64,000 nucleotides of DNA from Orientallactaga sibirica (GCA_036365145.1 JAEOAD010000004.1:49754001-49818000), one strand, 5' to 3'. Positions 12,431 to 24,240 are shown, counted from the first letter of the stretch. Notes: generated by a model from the letters alone, not told the origin. A program made the numbers and translations.

Positions 12431-12503
12431 CTGAACGTTAATTTCAGGCCCTTGTGCACATTAGGTAAGAGCTCCACCATGAAGCCACCTCACCAGCACC
12501 CTG
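12431..12503 (-). mobile_element. ID-like SINE fragment
   Basis: 'aatttcaggcccttgtgca...taagagctccaccatgaagccacctcaccagcacc' follows the reversed ID head (reverse of 'gctggggatttagctcagtg') with many changes. It abuts the GT run, as the tails of such elements often do. Confidence 0.5.
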
Positions 12504-13387
12504 CTGTTGCTCTTTGAGTAATGATGTGGAATCACGTGAAACTTTACATATCACAATTGTGAAAACTGAAGCAAAAGAGATTCTGGGCTTCAGTCTCCAT
12601 AGCTGTGACATATGTAGTTTTTGATCCAAGAAAGATCTGCTAAGATCTTGTCTTCCAGTTCTAATCTTTTCCTTTCTTGAATACTTTTATGTCCTTCTAC
12701 TTAATGTCAAGAAATTATACTGGGTGCCAAATATGAATGATTATTTAACATATTTCAATTATTTTAAAGCTTACCAAAAAATAAAAACATTTCCCCAAAT
12801 ATCCATTCTTACACAATAGCTGTTTTATTTCCCAATTATGTCTTTCCAGTGTTTACCTTTTATTCTACACATCTACTCACATTGATATGCTTCATTTATT
12901 CAACTATATTTATTGAATATCATTCCTCTCTTTGAAACCTTAGAGTACATAATTCTCTATGGCTCTTTCGCTCTTCTCTGTATAACAGTCAAACTTGTTT
13001 ATTTAATGATTCTCAGTGGAGAAGTTCAATTTAAATCACTGCCCAAAGCAAGATAATTTTAAGAAAAATGGGATTAAATAAACCTACACATTCTATTCAA
13101 TATTTTATACTTCACATAAAAAGAGACACAAAGATTCTAATGATTAAGCAGTTCTATGGCTCCAAATTTTATATATATATATATAAATGTGAACTTGCAT
13201 TATTGGAATAATACTATCTCAGTTTCTGATGCATTCTGACTCAGTAGTAAGATCCTGAGAAACTGGGCTCATCTTCATACATAAAACTGAGATAATAAGA
13301 ATTTCATTTGGAAGATAATTACTGCACTGTAACAGTTGATGTTTATCAGCTCCCAGAAATTTGGATATCCTTTAAACATTCCTAATA
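12504..13387. other. Mostly unique AT-rich DNA
   Basis: No gene. A short (AT)n run lies at about 13170-13186. The minus-strand frame over 12444-12629 overlaps the ID-like fragment and shows no domain. Confidence 0.5.
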
Positions 13388-13580
13388 TAGATCTGGAGAG
13401 ATTGATTAGTGGTTAAGGGGCTTGCCTAGAAGCCTATAGACCCATCTTCAATTCTCCAGATCCCATGTAAACCAGACACACAGTGCCACAAGTGTGCAAG
13501 GTCTCACATGTTGATAAGAGGGCACAAACATCTGGAGTTTGATTGTCATGGCTAGAGGCCTTGGCCCATTAATTCTCTCC

Positions 13581-13616
<36 letters not shown>

Positions 13617-13640
13617 TGCACTGTCTCACATAAAAATAAA
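13388..13640 (+). mobile_element. B2-like SINE, diverged
   Basis: Head 'atctggagagattgattagtgg', box B region 'cttcaattctccaga', body 'aaccagacacacagtgcca' and 'ggctagaggccttgg', then a (CT)n run at about 13575-13612 and an A-rich end. It is older than the copies with intact duplications, since box A and B are both altered. Confidence 0.85.
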
Positions 13641-14961
13641 AATCCCAGTCTGTTGGGCTTGCCTCAAAAAAATTCCCAACATAAAAATTGGATACACTTG
13701 TATTTATTAACATATTATTAAATATGGTCCTTTAAATCACATGAATATTTAATAGGTATAGAAAGACAGTGTTTGATACTGATGTAATTGATAGTTACTT
13801 ATACTTATTAGCTAAATAAGTGAATTTATAAACTGACTACACCTAGAAGAAATTACAAAAGAACTTATACCTCTGCAATAATATGATGCCAAATTATAAT
13901 AAATTCTATTGAAAATGACAAAGTGCTGTGGTGCAATCACTCTAAGCAACAGAATGAATGTACAATCAGTAGTTAATAGTTGGCTTGAGATGATTAAGAC
14001 ATTAACTTGTTGGCATTCAAGATTTTTCTCTTGTGCTCCTAACACATAAAATGAGTGCATGAGTTACCTACGTAAATAACACACATGGTTTGAAAGCTGC
14101 TCTTTAACTGCCCTAACCCAGCAGGAATAAATGGACAGCAATTAAACAAGCATCCTAATTATTATGAAACTGAGGAATATGTGCACATAGTCATTCATCT
14201 GCAGGCCAGTATGTTCTTTATTTCAGTATAGTACAAATCACCAAAGCATTTGAAACCTGTGCAAAGGTAAGACACACCTGTTAATGGAGTTGTCTTTGAG
14301 CAAACTATACTGAGTGAAGAATGACTGTCCCAACAGGCATAAATTTTCACTATGAAAAGGGAACTAGCAACACAGTGAACGTATTTATACTGAGTGTGAT
14401 GGATCCTCAGAATTTCAAAAATCATTGGTCAAAGTGAACAAGTCAGCCAAGAATAACCATGTGAAGAACTTTTACTGAACAAAAAAGAAATAACCAAGGA
14501 AAATAAAGTGAGCCATTAGTTAACTGAAAATTTATCCAGCTTAATACTTAACAATATTTAAACATTAAACTGATTTTTTTATCAACTCTATGACAAATTA
14601 TTTCTTTATATTTCCCTGAAGCTTTTACTTTTATCTGTCTTTGCCTCTTGTGATCAAGCATAAAATAAAAATTAAAACTTGCAAACCATGAACTTTTATG
14701 ATAATACAGTGACTTTTGTATATTAAAACAAACCATGTAATCAGTCAGCTAATTGTCATGAAGCTGGTTTCAGGGTTTTTTCATCAGAATGATTTCCCTT
14801 ATGATTAGGTCAGCATATATAACAGAGTTTAGAAAAGGGCTTCAATTCTCTCATTTATGCCATTCCTCTTCTCAAGCCATCAGCTGTTTACATGGACCAC
14901 ATGCTAATAATGCTGGCCACACCCTTCTCTGGCTTCACACACAGTCAATCAAAATCTGAGT
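13641..14961. other. Unique AT-rich DNA
   Basis: Open frames on the minus strand (13812-14060, 14195-14425, 14548-14736) have no recognisable domain, no similarity I can name and no gene-like context. Confidence 0.5.
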
Positions 14962-15078
14962 CTGTTTGTTTGTTGAGGAAGGATCCCAGTCTAGCTCAGG
15001 CTGACCTCAAACTCAAGGCAATCTCCGAACCTTGGCCTCTCAAGTGCTGAGATTATAAGTGTGAGCTACCATATTCTG
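14962..15078 (-). mobile_element. B1 SINE, diverged
   Basis: Reverse B1 order: 'tcccagtctagctcaggct', 'gacctcaaactcaaggcaat' and 'cctctcaagtgctgagat', ending at the reversed B1 head. A 'tttgtttgtttgtt' tail precedes it. Confidence 0.8.
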
Positions 15079-15084
15079 TAAGAG

Positions 15085-15440
15085 GTTTCTTCTATTTTTA
15101 TTATTTATTGTGTGCGTGTATGAGTTTGCATGTATATGAGTATGGGCACATGTCAAACGTTCATGTGTGGAGGTGGAGGTCAAAGGTCAATCTGAGAGTG
15201 TTTCTCCTCCCCTCCTTTTTTTGAGACAGGGTCTCTCTTGCTGCTGCTGCTGTTACTGTGGCTGCTTGCAAGCTTCTGGATTCTTCTGGTTCCATCAACC
15301 ATTGCTATAGACTCTTTAGGATTACAGACACATGTGCACCATTTTGTGTCAGGTTTTATTAGTTGCTGATGAGTATTAAACTCGGCTTGACAAACTTGTG
15401 AGTAAGTGCCTTTTAACCACTAATCTCTTTCCCCAGTGCC
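15085..15440 (-). mobile_element. B4-like SINE
   Basis: Reverse B4 structure: a GT-rich tail region ('gtgtgcgtgtatgag...'), 'ggaggtggaggtcaaaggt', 'ttttgagacagggtctctc', and a reversed ID-type head 'gtgccttttaaccactaatc'. A short CTG run (gctgctgctgctgtt) lies inside, near 15241. Confidence 0.6.
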
Positions 15441-15461
15441 AAGTCTTTGTTTTTCAATATG

Positions 15462-15676
15462 CTTTTATTTTCATTTATTTATTTGACAGAGTGAGAAAGA
15501 GCGAGAAATAGGCATGGAGAGAGAGAGAGAGAGAGAGAGAGAATGGATGTGCCAGGGCCTCCAGCTGCTACAAACAGCAGAGGTGTGTACCCCCTTGTGC
15601 ATCTGGCTTATGTGGGTCTTGGGGAAATGAACCTAAATTCAAGTGCCTTAACCACTAAGCAATCTCTACAGCCCTG
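15462..15676 (-). mobile_element. B2-like SINE
   Basis: This is the reverse complement of the main SINE: tail 'tttatttatttgacaga', a (GA)n run at about 15518-15542, 'gccagggcctccagctg' and 'cttgtgcatctggcttatgt'. It ends with 'gccttaaccactaagcaatc' and 'tctacagccc'. The short motif tgctttt flanks both ends and may be a remnant of the duplication. Confidence 0.9.
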
Positions 15677-16014
15677 CTTTTCTTTTTCTTTTTCTTTTTT
15701 TTTTAATACACAATTTACATAAGTACTTAAATGTTGCTTATTATTCAGAAACAAATGCAATGGAGTGTGGGGGAGTGTTACTGCCATTGTAGTTGATACG
15801 ATTTTCAACTTTAATTGCTCTGTCAAAATTATATTACTAAAAATTTCCAAATCATCTTGCAAGAATCGCAGACCATGGGAAGATGACTAACTCTCAAACT
15901 TCAGAAAACTGACACTACAATCTCTAGTTGAAAAACAATTCAAACACCAAATAGCTTAAATTCTTTCACTTTCTCACAAGGGTCTGTAAACTTCCAACAC
16001 CTAATGTTTAATTT
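15677..16014. other. Unique DNA with T-rich patch
   Basis: A (CTTTTT)-like pyrimidine patch at about 15677-15703, then unique AT-rich sequence. The minus-strand frame at 15608-15862 spans the SINE edge and is not a gene. Confidence 0.5.
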
Positions 16015-16165
16015 TAAATTCAAGCTGTACTGCTTATTGGCTGTGTGATTTTGGGGAAATCCTTTAGGCTCCCTATGTCATACTGTTCAATCTGTTCAAA
16101 GGAAATAACAATAATGCCTACCTCAGGCTTTGGCAGGTTTATTTAATTCAGATGCATTAATTACT
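16015..16165 (+). mobile_element. MIR SINE
   Basis: A clear MIR order: 'ctgcttattggctgtgtgat', 'ttggggaaatcctttaggct', 'caatctgttcaaaggaaat' and 'aataatgcctacctcagg'. These match the MIR core and downstream conserved blocks. Confidence 0.8.
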
Positions 16166-16334
16166 CAGAGGCAGCTATTATATAACAAGTCTCAGTTGAT
16201 ATTTAGGTATGAATTTGCAACTGATTTCTCAAAATTAAGACCAGAATAGTGATAAATTATGTGCATAATAGTGACTCTATACATTTCTCTATACATGCTT
16301 CCTCACTTGATTAATATTTTGCCCCTTTAAAAAA

Positions 16335-16557
16335 ACTATAGTGAGCTCAGGGTGGTCACAAATTCCTGTAACCCCAGTAAGTGTGGAGCAGAAAATTTCT
16401 GAGGTTCAGTGGTCTAAAATGGCAAGTCTGGGTTTAGGGAAAGATTCCATCTCAAGGAAGTAGGATGATGAACAAAACAGAATAGCACCGGAAATTCACT
16501 TCTGGCCACTGCACATACGTTTACAGGATATATGTGCATTCACAATACTTAGTTCAC

Positions 16558-16558
<1 letters not shown>
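16335..16558 (+). mobile_element. B4/B1-like SINE, degraded
   Basis: 'cagggtggtcacaaattcct', 'gtaaccccagtaagtgtgg', 'ttccatctcaaggaa' and a distal 'atatatgtgcattcac' follow B4-type order with heavy divergence, ending at a CA run as B4 elements often do. Confidence 0.5.

Positions 16559-16600
<42 letters not shown>
16559..16600. repeat. (CA)n microsatellite
   Basis: About 40 bp of CA at the 3' end of the degraded B4-like element. Confidence 0.95.
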
Positions 16601-16601
<1 letters not shown>

Positions 16602-18761
16602 GCAAAACAAACAAAACAAAACCCAAAAAAAACCTATGGTGTATGGGCATATAAGGCAACATTTTGCTGTACTTCTGAGTCTGTTTAATTTGATGATGTA
16701 CATTATCCTTAGAGATCAAAATAAAGCAAGTCTTTTATGAACTTGTTCTAGAAACCAATATTCTGTATTAATTATAAAATAGGATAGAATGTATTTGAAC
16801 ATCTCTTTCCATTTAGCTTCCCCAATGAACTTGTTTATATTATTTTTATTGTTTAATTCCATCCATAACCGATTTTTACTGAAATTTATGCTAACTGAAT
16901 TTCTTAAAATAGAGTCCAGTTATACTTTTTAATGAGCTTTTTGCTCATTGCTGTCTCAGTTCATTTATTGATAACATTTTCATTTTAATTAAGTGCTTTA
17001 CTTTTAATGAGATCCTACTCCAGTTATGGAATTCAAGTCTAAAGAATCTTCCTTACTTACTTCACAGAGTTCCCCAAAAGTAATTGAAACTGTTTCTCAA
17101 TATTATGTCCTAAAAGGATGTTCCTTTGCTGCTAAAATGTGACTCCAGCTTGAGCTGAAGTGTGAAGGGCCCGAGTAGTGCTGGACAATTGTGAGAGAAC
17201 ATCACAATGGCTGAAGTTTAAGAGGAAAGAATATTTGTAGATGCGGGCTAGGATCTATTCTGTGAGCAAGCACCCATATGGTACTATTTTTTTGTTAAAT
17301 CAAACAAAGTGAAATGGAAGCCCAAGGAATATCTAGGAGACCTGGATGTATATATGCCTTGCATGGACGATTCACTGGTTAAAGCCCCCCGTGGACTTGT
17401 AAGGAGATTCCTGCTAAGGACCAAGTTCCCAGGGTGAGAGAGCCAAGTGTAGTGCTATGGTGCATTACACTAGAGAGCTTTGGAGAAATCTAACAAGGGA
17501 GAAAAATGCTGATCTCGAGGTGACTGCAGTCCAAGGAGCCAATGAAGGATTCCACTCAAAACTCTGAACAGTTTCTACTGCCAGAGGCTCTTAGAAGCAT
17601 CTACTAACCTAAGGGAATTCCAGAACTTCTTTGCCTTACTTTCTACTAATTCTGCTTGAGTTGAAAATTGAGGTTATCTTGCTAAGAGAGGAGAGATAAG
17701 GACAGATGAATCTACTTGTAAATAACATTCAGAAGAGTTAATATTATCTGGCACCAATCCATTTCAGTGACTTAATTGACACTGTTAGCTAATTCAAAGT
17801 GATTCTTGGTTTAGCCAAGGCTTTCCAGTGTCAGGAATGTATACTTCTTCATCAAGCAGATACAAGCAGGCAGTGCAAGACAAAAATAATGATTATTTCT
17901 AACTATATCCTATAAGACCAACATACTCAATTAAGTTAATTATATATCTATGCAGAAGAAAAAGACACTAGAAAAATAGACAACAGAAGCAAAACAAACG
18001 TGGCTAGAAATTCCAGCTAGAGGATTTAGTAGGAAAAGGTCCTATGTAGATAATGTCTGTATAAATTTATGTCATAATCTCTGTCAACTGTCTATGATAG
18101 GCTTTTAGGATAGATTTCCTACAAAAAGCAGGTTTTAAAGTAACCAACTCACCCAACTAAGGAATTAAAAATGTGGTACCTTACCCAGTTAATATGGCAA
18201 AACTGCCATACAGGTGTTTTCTTCTGGTCTTTTCAAAACTACAAAGTTATTAAAAAAAAAAAAAAAAAAGAACATTAAAAACAAGGTTTGATGTGCAATT
18301 GTGACATCTCAAACATAATCTAAAAAAATTAAGAAAAGTATGACAGCTCCAGAAAAGTGTCTCTAAGAGAAATACAATTCAGTAAGTTTCATGATGTTCA
18401 ATATGACCTGATAACCGGTAGCTCATACTAACGAAAACAAGGACTAAAGGGTGCTCACAGTAAGAAGAAAGAATTCCTCATGCCACAAAATCAAAAAAAA
18501 AGTGAGTAATGTGATGAATGAATACAAAGAAATGTAATTATTCTATTAACCAGCAAAAACAAAGAAAATACAAATATTTTAGGGAAAACTGAAAGCAAAG
18601 AAATGAATGTCAAGATTTGAATCAATTATACCATGGTTTTAAATCATTGAAAGTAATAATTTAAAAAGAATTACAAATAGAGAAAGATGATGAGTGTAAA
18701 CCACCTAGACTTGATGATGAGTTTTCTAAGAGCAAAAGGTTGTCAGGCATTAGACTTATAC
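16601..18761. other. Mostly unique DNA; 17110-17640 an unidentified less AT-rich segment
   Basis: No gene is supported. The segment 17110-17640 is less AT-rich than its surroundings and has an internal 'agggcccgagtagtgctgg' patch. It does not match a family I can name, and an old ERV internal or L1 5' region is possible. A run of about 18 As lies at 18251-18268. Confidence 0.4.
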
Positions 18762-19090
18762 TGCAGTAGTTTGAATCATATGTCCCCTATAAATTTATGA
18801 GCATTAAATGCTTGGTCCCAAGCTGGTAGCATTTTGGAAGGTGGAGCATTGCTGGACGATGATGGCTTTGGGTGTTGTTATAGCCCAACTTTCCCCTTAC
18901 CAGTGCTTAGCTCACTCTCTTTCTTCCAGCTGCTGTGTCAAAAAACTGATATCCAACCTCTGCTATACCATCATTTCCCTCCCATCATGCAGTTTCCTCT
19001 CAAAACTATAAGGCAAAATAAACTTTTTACTCTCATCAGATGTTTTTGGTCATTATTTTTTGTTACAGTAGTGTAAAGGTAATTACAACA
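18762..19090 (+). mobile_element. Solo MaLR LTR (ORR1/MT-type)
   Basis: The element starts 'tgcagtagtttgaatcat' and ends '...gtaattacaaca'. Between these are the hallmarks of rodent MaLR LTRs: 'tgtcccctataaatttatg', 'catttccctcccatcatg' and 'aaggcaaaataaact' (AATAAA signal), followed by a 'tttttggtcattatttt' block. Flanking pentamers do not form a convincing 5-bp duplication. Overlapping frames at 18808-19076 are LTR sequence. Confidence 0.85.
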
Positions 19091-19097
19091 TAATTTA

Positions 19098-19300
19098 TAA
19101 GGTGAAGAGATTGCTACGAATTTTGAGGTGCTTGCATATAAAGCAAGATGGCTCAGGTTTGAGCCCCCAAATGTACAAAGTAGTACATGCATAGAGAGTT
19201 GATTTACAATGGGAAGAGTCCCTGGCATGCCCCCCCTCTCTCTCATTCTCACCTTTCTCCTTTCTCTGTGCTAGCAACTAAATACATAAAAATATTTATA
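19098..19300 (+). mobile_element. B2-like SINE, highly degraded
   Basis: 'tgaagagattgctacgaat', 'gctcaggtttgagccccca' (box B region), 'gtagtacatgcatagag' and 'cctggcatgcccccc' followed by CT-rich sequence keep the order of the main SINE. It directly follows the solo LTR. Confidence 0.6.
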
Positions 19301-20061
19301 AGAAAAAAAATTTTGTTATAACATTTTCACTTCTATTCACCTTATAAATTAACAACTATTTTGAGCTCAAAGAACAAACAGAACACACTATGTATATAAT
19401 AAGGGAAATGATAGATACTTTGAATATGATTCCTTGTTGAGGGGCTTCCAACTCAATTATTGGTGTCTACTGCTCCTACCAGCCCTGCATATCTGAAACT
19501 TCAAAGGAATATAGCTGAATACATTCTGCCACGCACCTAATAAGCACACCTGCATTATTGCTATACAAGGATTCTCAATTAAATGAGAAGCATGCCTGTA
19601 ATGGCTAGAAAAACATATCTGCCAGACATGTTCAGTGTCATGTGCAACCTAGAGGTAGTCAAATTCCTGAGAGACACGAGCACTGCTTTTTGGGTTATTG
19701 TTTCTATCAGGCAGGCCTTGGCATATAAAAGGTTGTGCTTACTGATGTCACCTTGGCATGAGAAATATTTGTGTCAGAACAGAGATCTCCTGAGTATAGA
19801 GCTGCAGTATAGATACTTAAGACACACTGAAGGACACTGGCAGATTGTGGTAGATAAAGAATGGTTTGCTTTTGCTTTTTAGATACATTGACTGGTATAA
19901 TTTCTGACATGTAGTGGGCTCCCAAAACTCATTTGCTCAATTAAGGAAGGGAAGGGTCAGTTTAAATGAGTAAATTATATTTTTACCAATATTTCTACAC
20001 CTGAGAGGATATTTTTTCTCATGAATATCTTTGGTGGTTATTATTCTTATGATTAGTTAAT
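19301..20061. other. Unique DNA
   Basis: A 99-codon open frame at 19583-19882 (+) overlaps a 72-codon frame on the minus strand. It contains no motif I recognise and I do not call it a gene. Confidence 0.45.
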
Positions 20062-20262
20062 ACTTTATTTTAAAATAGTTTTATTTACTTGCACATGTGT
20101 GTATGTGGGTGCAACAGGGCCTCTTGCCATTGCAAAAAATGCACTTCACATGCATACACCATTTTTGAATCTGATTTTACATGGGTACAAGGGAATAGAA
20201 CCCAGGCTTACAGGCTTTATAAGAAAGTGCCTTTAAATTGCTAAGCCATTTCCCCAAACCCA
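20062..20262 (-). mobile_element. B2-like SINE, diverged
   Basis: Reverse order of the main SINE: 'tttatttacttgcacatgt', 'gggcctcttgccattgca', 'catgggtacaagggaatag' and 'gaacccaggcttacaggc', ending near 'taagccatttccccaaacc'. Confidence 0.75.
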
Positions 20263-20412
20263 GTAGTTAGTATTTTAAATAAACATAAAATATCTTAATG
20301 TGTTAAATCATATCAATTGTTTTGATATTTACATTTACCATGTATTCAAATATAGTCTGTGAGTACAAGATTTATACATGTTACACTCAATGAAGAATAT
20401 ATTTCTTTTCCT

Positions 20413-20486
20413 TGGTACAGGGGATTGATTCTAGGCTGCTGCACATATTTAAAAAGTGCTCTGTCACTGAGCTATATCTCAAGCTT
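20413..20486 (-). mobile_element. ID-like SINE
   Basis: 'ggtacaggggattgattcta' and 'agtgctctgtcactgagcta' followed by 'tatctcaagc' are the reversed ID head. Confidence 0.6.
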
Positions 20487-20509
20487 TTATAAAATTTTTA
20501 AAAAATGTC

Positions 20510-20582
20510 TTATTTTGAGACAGTACCTCCGTGAGATGCTCAGCCTGACCTTGAATTTATTTTGGAGGTCAGACGGATGTTG
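20510..20582 (-). mobile_element. B1 fragment
   Basis: 'ttattttgagacagtacct' and 'gctcagcctgaccttgaat' match the reversed 3' part of B1 (tttgagacaggg...gctcaggctggccttgaa). It lies next to the ID-like element, but in the opposite order to a B4 fusion. Confidence 0.6.
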
Positions 20583-21109
20583 AACATATTATCATGTCTT
20601 AAAATTAAAGAATAATATATTAGTGACAGAGACAGCAGTAGAGTCCAGAGATACAAGGATAATACCAGAAATAAAAGGAGGGAGGAAGAAGAGAGAGAAA
20701 AGAGGTTAAAGAGGTAAAAAGCAAATCCAACACTATCTCTCATTACATAATGAAACTTGTAAAAAAAAAATCATAACTGATAGTGTAAAAAGTCAAGAGT
20801 TGGTCTTTCTTAGGGCCCTGATCCAATCAATTCAATTACCTGGCTATAAACTACAAGTATAAACAGACCTTCCTTTGTACCTTCAAAGCCAGAAACACAA
20901 ACTTTGTTAAAGTTAGAGAAACATATATATATTGTAGCTACTGAATAGAAATTAAAATTATACCTATTCAAAATGTTCCTTGTTATTTTTTGCATGGGTA
21001 GCAGAATGACTGCTTAACACATACAAAGGTGCAATAATATCACATTACTTTTGACACAAATAAAGTGAAATCATGGGGGACTGACATCATTTACCTAGTT
21101 ATATAAAAC
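20583..21109. other. Unique DNA with a purine-rich patch
   Basis: A GA/GGA-rich stretch lies at about 20660-20715. Otherwise nothing is recognised. Confidence 0.5.
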
Positions 21110-21195
21110 ATTCTGTTTTGGGGGATGGAAAATAGTGCCTTGTACATGCTAGACAAGTGATCCACCACTAAGCTATATGCTTTCTGACCTCTCTT
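21110..21195 (-). mobile_element. ID-like SINE
   Basis: 'gtgccttgtacatgctaga' and 'caagtgatccaccactaag' followed by 'ctatatgctttc' correspond to the reversed ID head. Confidence 0.6.
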
Positions 21196-21987
21196 GCTTT
21201 GTGTGATAGTTTGCAGTAGAATGTAGAATTTCACTGTGTGTGAAAGGGAAGAGGGCATTCTGCTCAGTGCCTTTCATTTGGTGAGGTTCTTGGAGGAAAT
21301 AAAAATTAATACCACCTGTGTAAAAGAAAAGGGAAATTCAGAATCTGACAATGAAAAAGTATATGGGGGATGAGAATAGCTTTTTATTCTTTATAAGAAT
21401 ATAATATCCAGAAAAATAAGGCAATAACCCACTTCTTAGTAACTTTTTGTTACATACACAATATGAAATAATTGAATAGGTATCATCACTTTGAATCTCT
21501 TCCATTCACTATTGTAACTGTCCAGACTTCCTTTTGCATTCAAGATTGGTCTGTACAATTTGGTAGATAGACAGTGTGAACAAGATGCCTCAAGGAATTT
21601 TTGAACTATACTGATAATAATGTACTATGCCTTCTTAGTATAGAGGAAAAGGTTTTCCTTTCACATTTCAAGTGTCTTGAGAATCTTCTCAGAATAGTTT
21701 CTTCATACTTGCTTTAAAAAATGAACTCAATGTTTTACATTCAAAGGAGTATAAAAAGTAATCCAAGAAAGAAAGATTTAAAAAAGTTCAGAAGGAGGAA
21801 AAGGAAACAAAGGAGGAAGAACTAAAGAAGAGCAGGAGGAAGGAGGAAAAAAGGAAGGGAAGAAAGGAAAAAAGAAGATAGTAATAAATGACTGAAGGAT
21901 AGAACTTCAATCTAAACTAAAGATGACTGACACAGAAACCATACTTCACCTAAGCCTATAATATTTACAAATCTTACTTGAAAAGTA
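21196..21987. other. Unique DNA with purine-rich stretch at 21770-21880
   Basis: 21770-21880 is almost entirely A and G (interrupted GGA/GGAA units). The remainder is unique AT-rich DNA. Confidence 0.55.
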
Positions 21988-22057
21988 ATAAAGCCAGATA
22001 CACAAAGTGTCACATGTGTCTGGAGTCTGTGGTAGCAAGAGGCCCTGACACCATTCA

Positions 22058-22099
<42 letters not shown>

Positions 22100-22100
22100 G
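21988..22100 (+). mobile_element. B2-like SINE, 5'-truncated
   Basis: It begins at 'aaagccagatacacaaagtg' and continues 'cacatgtgtctggagtctgt' and 'caagaggccctgacacc', then a (CT)n run at about 22061-22096. The tRNA-related head with boxes A and B is absent. Confidence 0.85.
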
Positions 22101-22617
22101 CTTGTAATTTTTTTTACAGAAGTCACATCACTTTGAAGACTTGGCGAATTATGATTAAAATCATTTATTACATTAGCTTCCACAATAGGATCTTTATCTG
22201 AAAATCTCCTATGAGATGACAATAGTAGTAAGCGTGAGACTGTTATTGGGAACACCGTTCTTGGCATCAGAATATGCCATTTTGATGACTCCCTTCTGAA
22301 GAAATATGTATTCTTGGCAGTAGCGGGACAAGTTGTGTTTTTTCATTTGTTTTCAACATGCACGTGGCATACTTTCCAATATGAGCTTTTGAACATGTCT
22401 GAGGCATGTGCGCATGGTGCTTTCTAAATATGTGCTAGACTCCATGGACACTCAGGTCTCACTTGTCTCATCCCTTCACCTCTGAGGTTCTTGATCCTTG
22501 GCTTGCTTTCATAAATATGTCACCAATGAGGCATGTTTAACCTAATCTCACATGTTTCAAGCTAACAAATATATTACTTGTTCAATGTTACATTGTTAGA
22601 ACCATAAATCGGGTCAT
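22101..22617. other. Unique DNA
   Basis: Nothing recognised. The minus-strand frame at 22055-22267 starts outside and runs into the CT tail of the SINE. Confidence 0.5.
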
Positions 22618-22795
22618 TATGCACAGAGACATTGCCTCACCCCCATAACTGATGGTTATCCCCACAATGCAAGACCCACAATCCCTGAGGGAGGAGGACA
22701 GGGAGGGAGAAGGCTAACAACGGTACCACCATGGCTGCAGACACATTATATAGATAACTAAATAAAAATATAAATAAATAAACATAATAATTTAA
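22618..22795 (+). mobile_element. L1 3' end, strongly 5'-truncated
   Basis: 'cagagacattgcctcaccccc', 'gttatccccacaatgcaaga' and the following 'cccacaatccctgagggagg' correspond to the last part of the L1 3'UTR also seen at about 6865-7040. The A-rich tail (ataaataaataaacata) follows. Confidence 0.8.
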
Positions 22796-23559
22796 CAAAT
22801 TCTACATAGAAAAAGTTTCAATCTTGAAAAGTTTACTTTTCAATGAGTGCCAGTTAGTACAGATTTAAGTCTACTCAATGAATTAAACCCTGTGTTTTAT
22901 AGGCTCATTTTATTGAGTATGAATTTATCCATGTAGGGTAACAGCCAAATAGGAAATGCATTTAAATACAAGACATTTATAATGGTATATGGCTTTTATA
23001 GCTTTAATAGCATGGCTAATCTTAAGATTAAGAAACTTTTGAATTCATACTAATAACAAATTCTGATTCCATTCAACTATTTCTTTCATAAGAAAGTCAA
23101 ATCAAATTATGCTAAATAGCAATTAGTTATGAATTCTTCAGAGGGATTATTTGATTTTATTTTCAGCAAAGCCAAGTCTTTATAAAAGCCATTAACTGCT
23201 GTATCTTTTGTCTCAGCGGGGAGACTAAGAATTGAAGCCCTTGAACTTCATTTAACCTTCCAAAAGGTCTCTATCGGTCCAACTTAAAATTCTCTGGAGG
23301 GGTGAGGGTGGGGGCTTCAGAGAAAAAATATCCATGAAATCTAAGATTATACTTTTGTGCCATTCTTTTTGGATAATAATCAAAACAACCTTGCCCAAGT
23401 ATAAATTTTATCTCAGTTATTAACCAGCAATGTGTAGAGTATATATCTTACCTTTACTTCACTCTACCCTACTGCATGGTTTCTTTTTGTACTTATTTAA
23501 CATTTTCAAGAAGTAAATTTAGCATCCATCATAAAGAGGTTTCATGATCACCTTTTGAA
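22796..23559. other. Unique AT-rich DNA
   Basis: No gene or recognised repeat. Confidence 0.5.
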
Positions 23560-24240
23560 TTTGTTTCCAGTTATTATTGCACAAATCATCACAAACCTAG
23601 TCATTTAATCCAACACAGATTTATAATCTTATTATTCTAGAGGCCAGAAATCTAAAATCAGGGCTGAAGAAATGTATCAGTGGTTAACGTGCTTGTCTGC
23701 AATGCCTAACAACCCAGGTTCAATTCCCCAGAACCCATGTAAAGTCAGATCCAGAAGGTGCTACATGCTTCTGGAGTTCAGTTGCAGTGGCTAGAGGCCC
23801 TGACATACCCATGCTCATCCATTCATTCATTCATTCCCTGTCTCTCTCTCTCTCGCCTTGCAAATAAATAAAAATAATTTTAAAAAGAAATATAAATCAA
23901 TTTCCCTGCACTGAAGTTCTGGTGGTAATCGGGATTGGGCTCTTCCTTGGCTTCTAATGCAGGAATCCATTTCCTTGCTCTTTCCAGCAACTGGAGGTCA
24001 CTATACACATGCTGGTGGTTCCTTTCTCCATCTTCAAAACTTTCAGCAAAACACATCATGTTCTTCTCCAACTCTAACTCCAATGGTATCCCTTCAACTG
24101 GACAGTGATAATATCAGGCTCGCCTAGACAATCCTTTAACCTGATTACTTTGAAAATTTCTTTCATAGTAAACTTTACAAGTTTCGAGGAAATGACATGC
24201 CCCTCTCTATGGAGCCATTATTAGTTATATTCTAGTTCCC
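23560..24240 (+). mobile_element. MLT1-type MaLR LTR, split by a SINE
   Basis: The left part (23560-23658) has 'tccagttattattgcacaaa', 'atcatcacaaacctagtca' and 'cagatttataatcttatta' followed by a block like 'ctggaggccagaa'. The right part (about 23885-24240) resumes with 'cctgcactgaagttctgg', 'ccttggcttctaatgcagga' and 'tccatttccttgctctttcc'. It continues with a 'ttcctttctccatcttcaa' block and 'tttaacctgattacttt'. This is the MLT1 order on the plus strand. The 67-codon minus-strand frame at 23880-24083 lies inside it and is not a gene. Confidence 0.65.
23659..23884 (+). mobile_element. B2-like SINE inserted in the MLT1 LTR
   Basis: Head 'gggctgaagaaatgtatcag', box B region 'ggttcaattccccagaacc', 'gtggctagaggccctgaca', then an (ATTC)n-like stretch (cattcattcattcattcc), CT run and A-rich tail. 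An imperfect duplication is visible: 'agaaatctaaaatca' before and 'agaaatataaatca' after. Confidence 0.9.

Noticed and set aside
19583..19882. 99-codon plus-strand frame
   Set aside because: An opposing frame is open over the same bases and there is no recognisable motif. Treated as chance.
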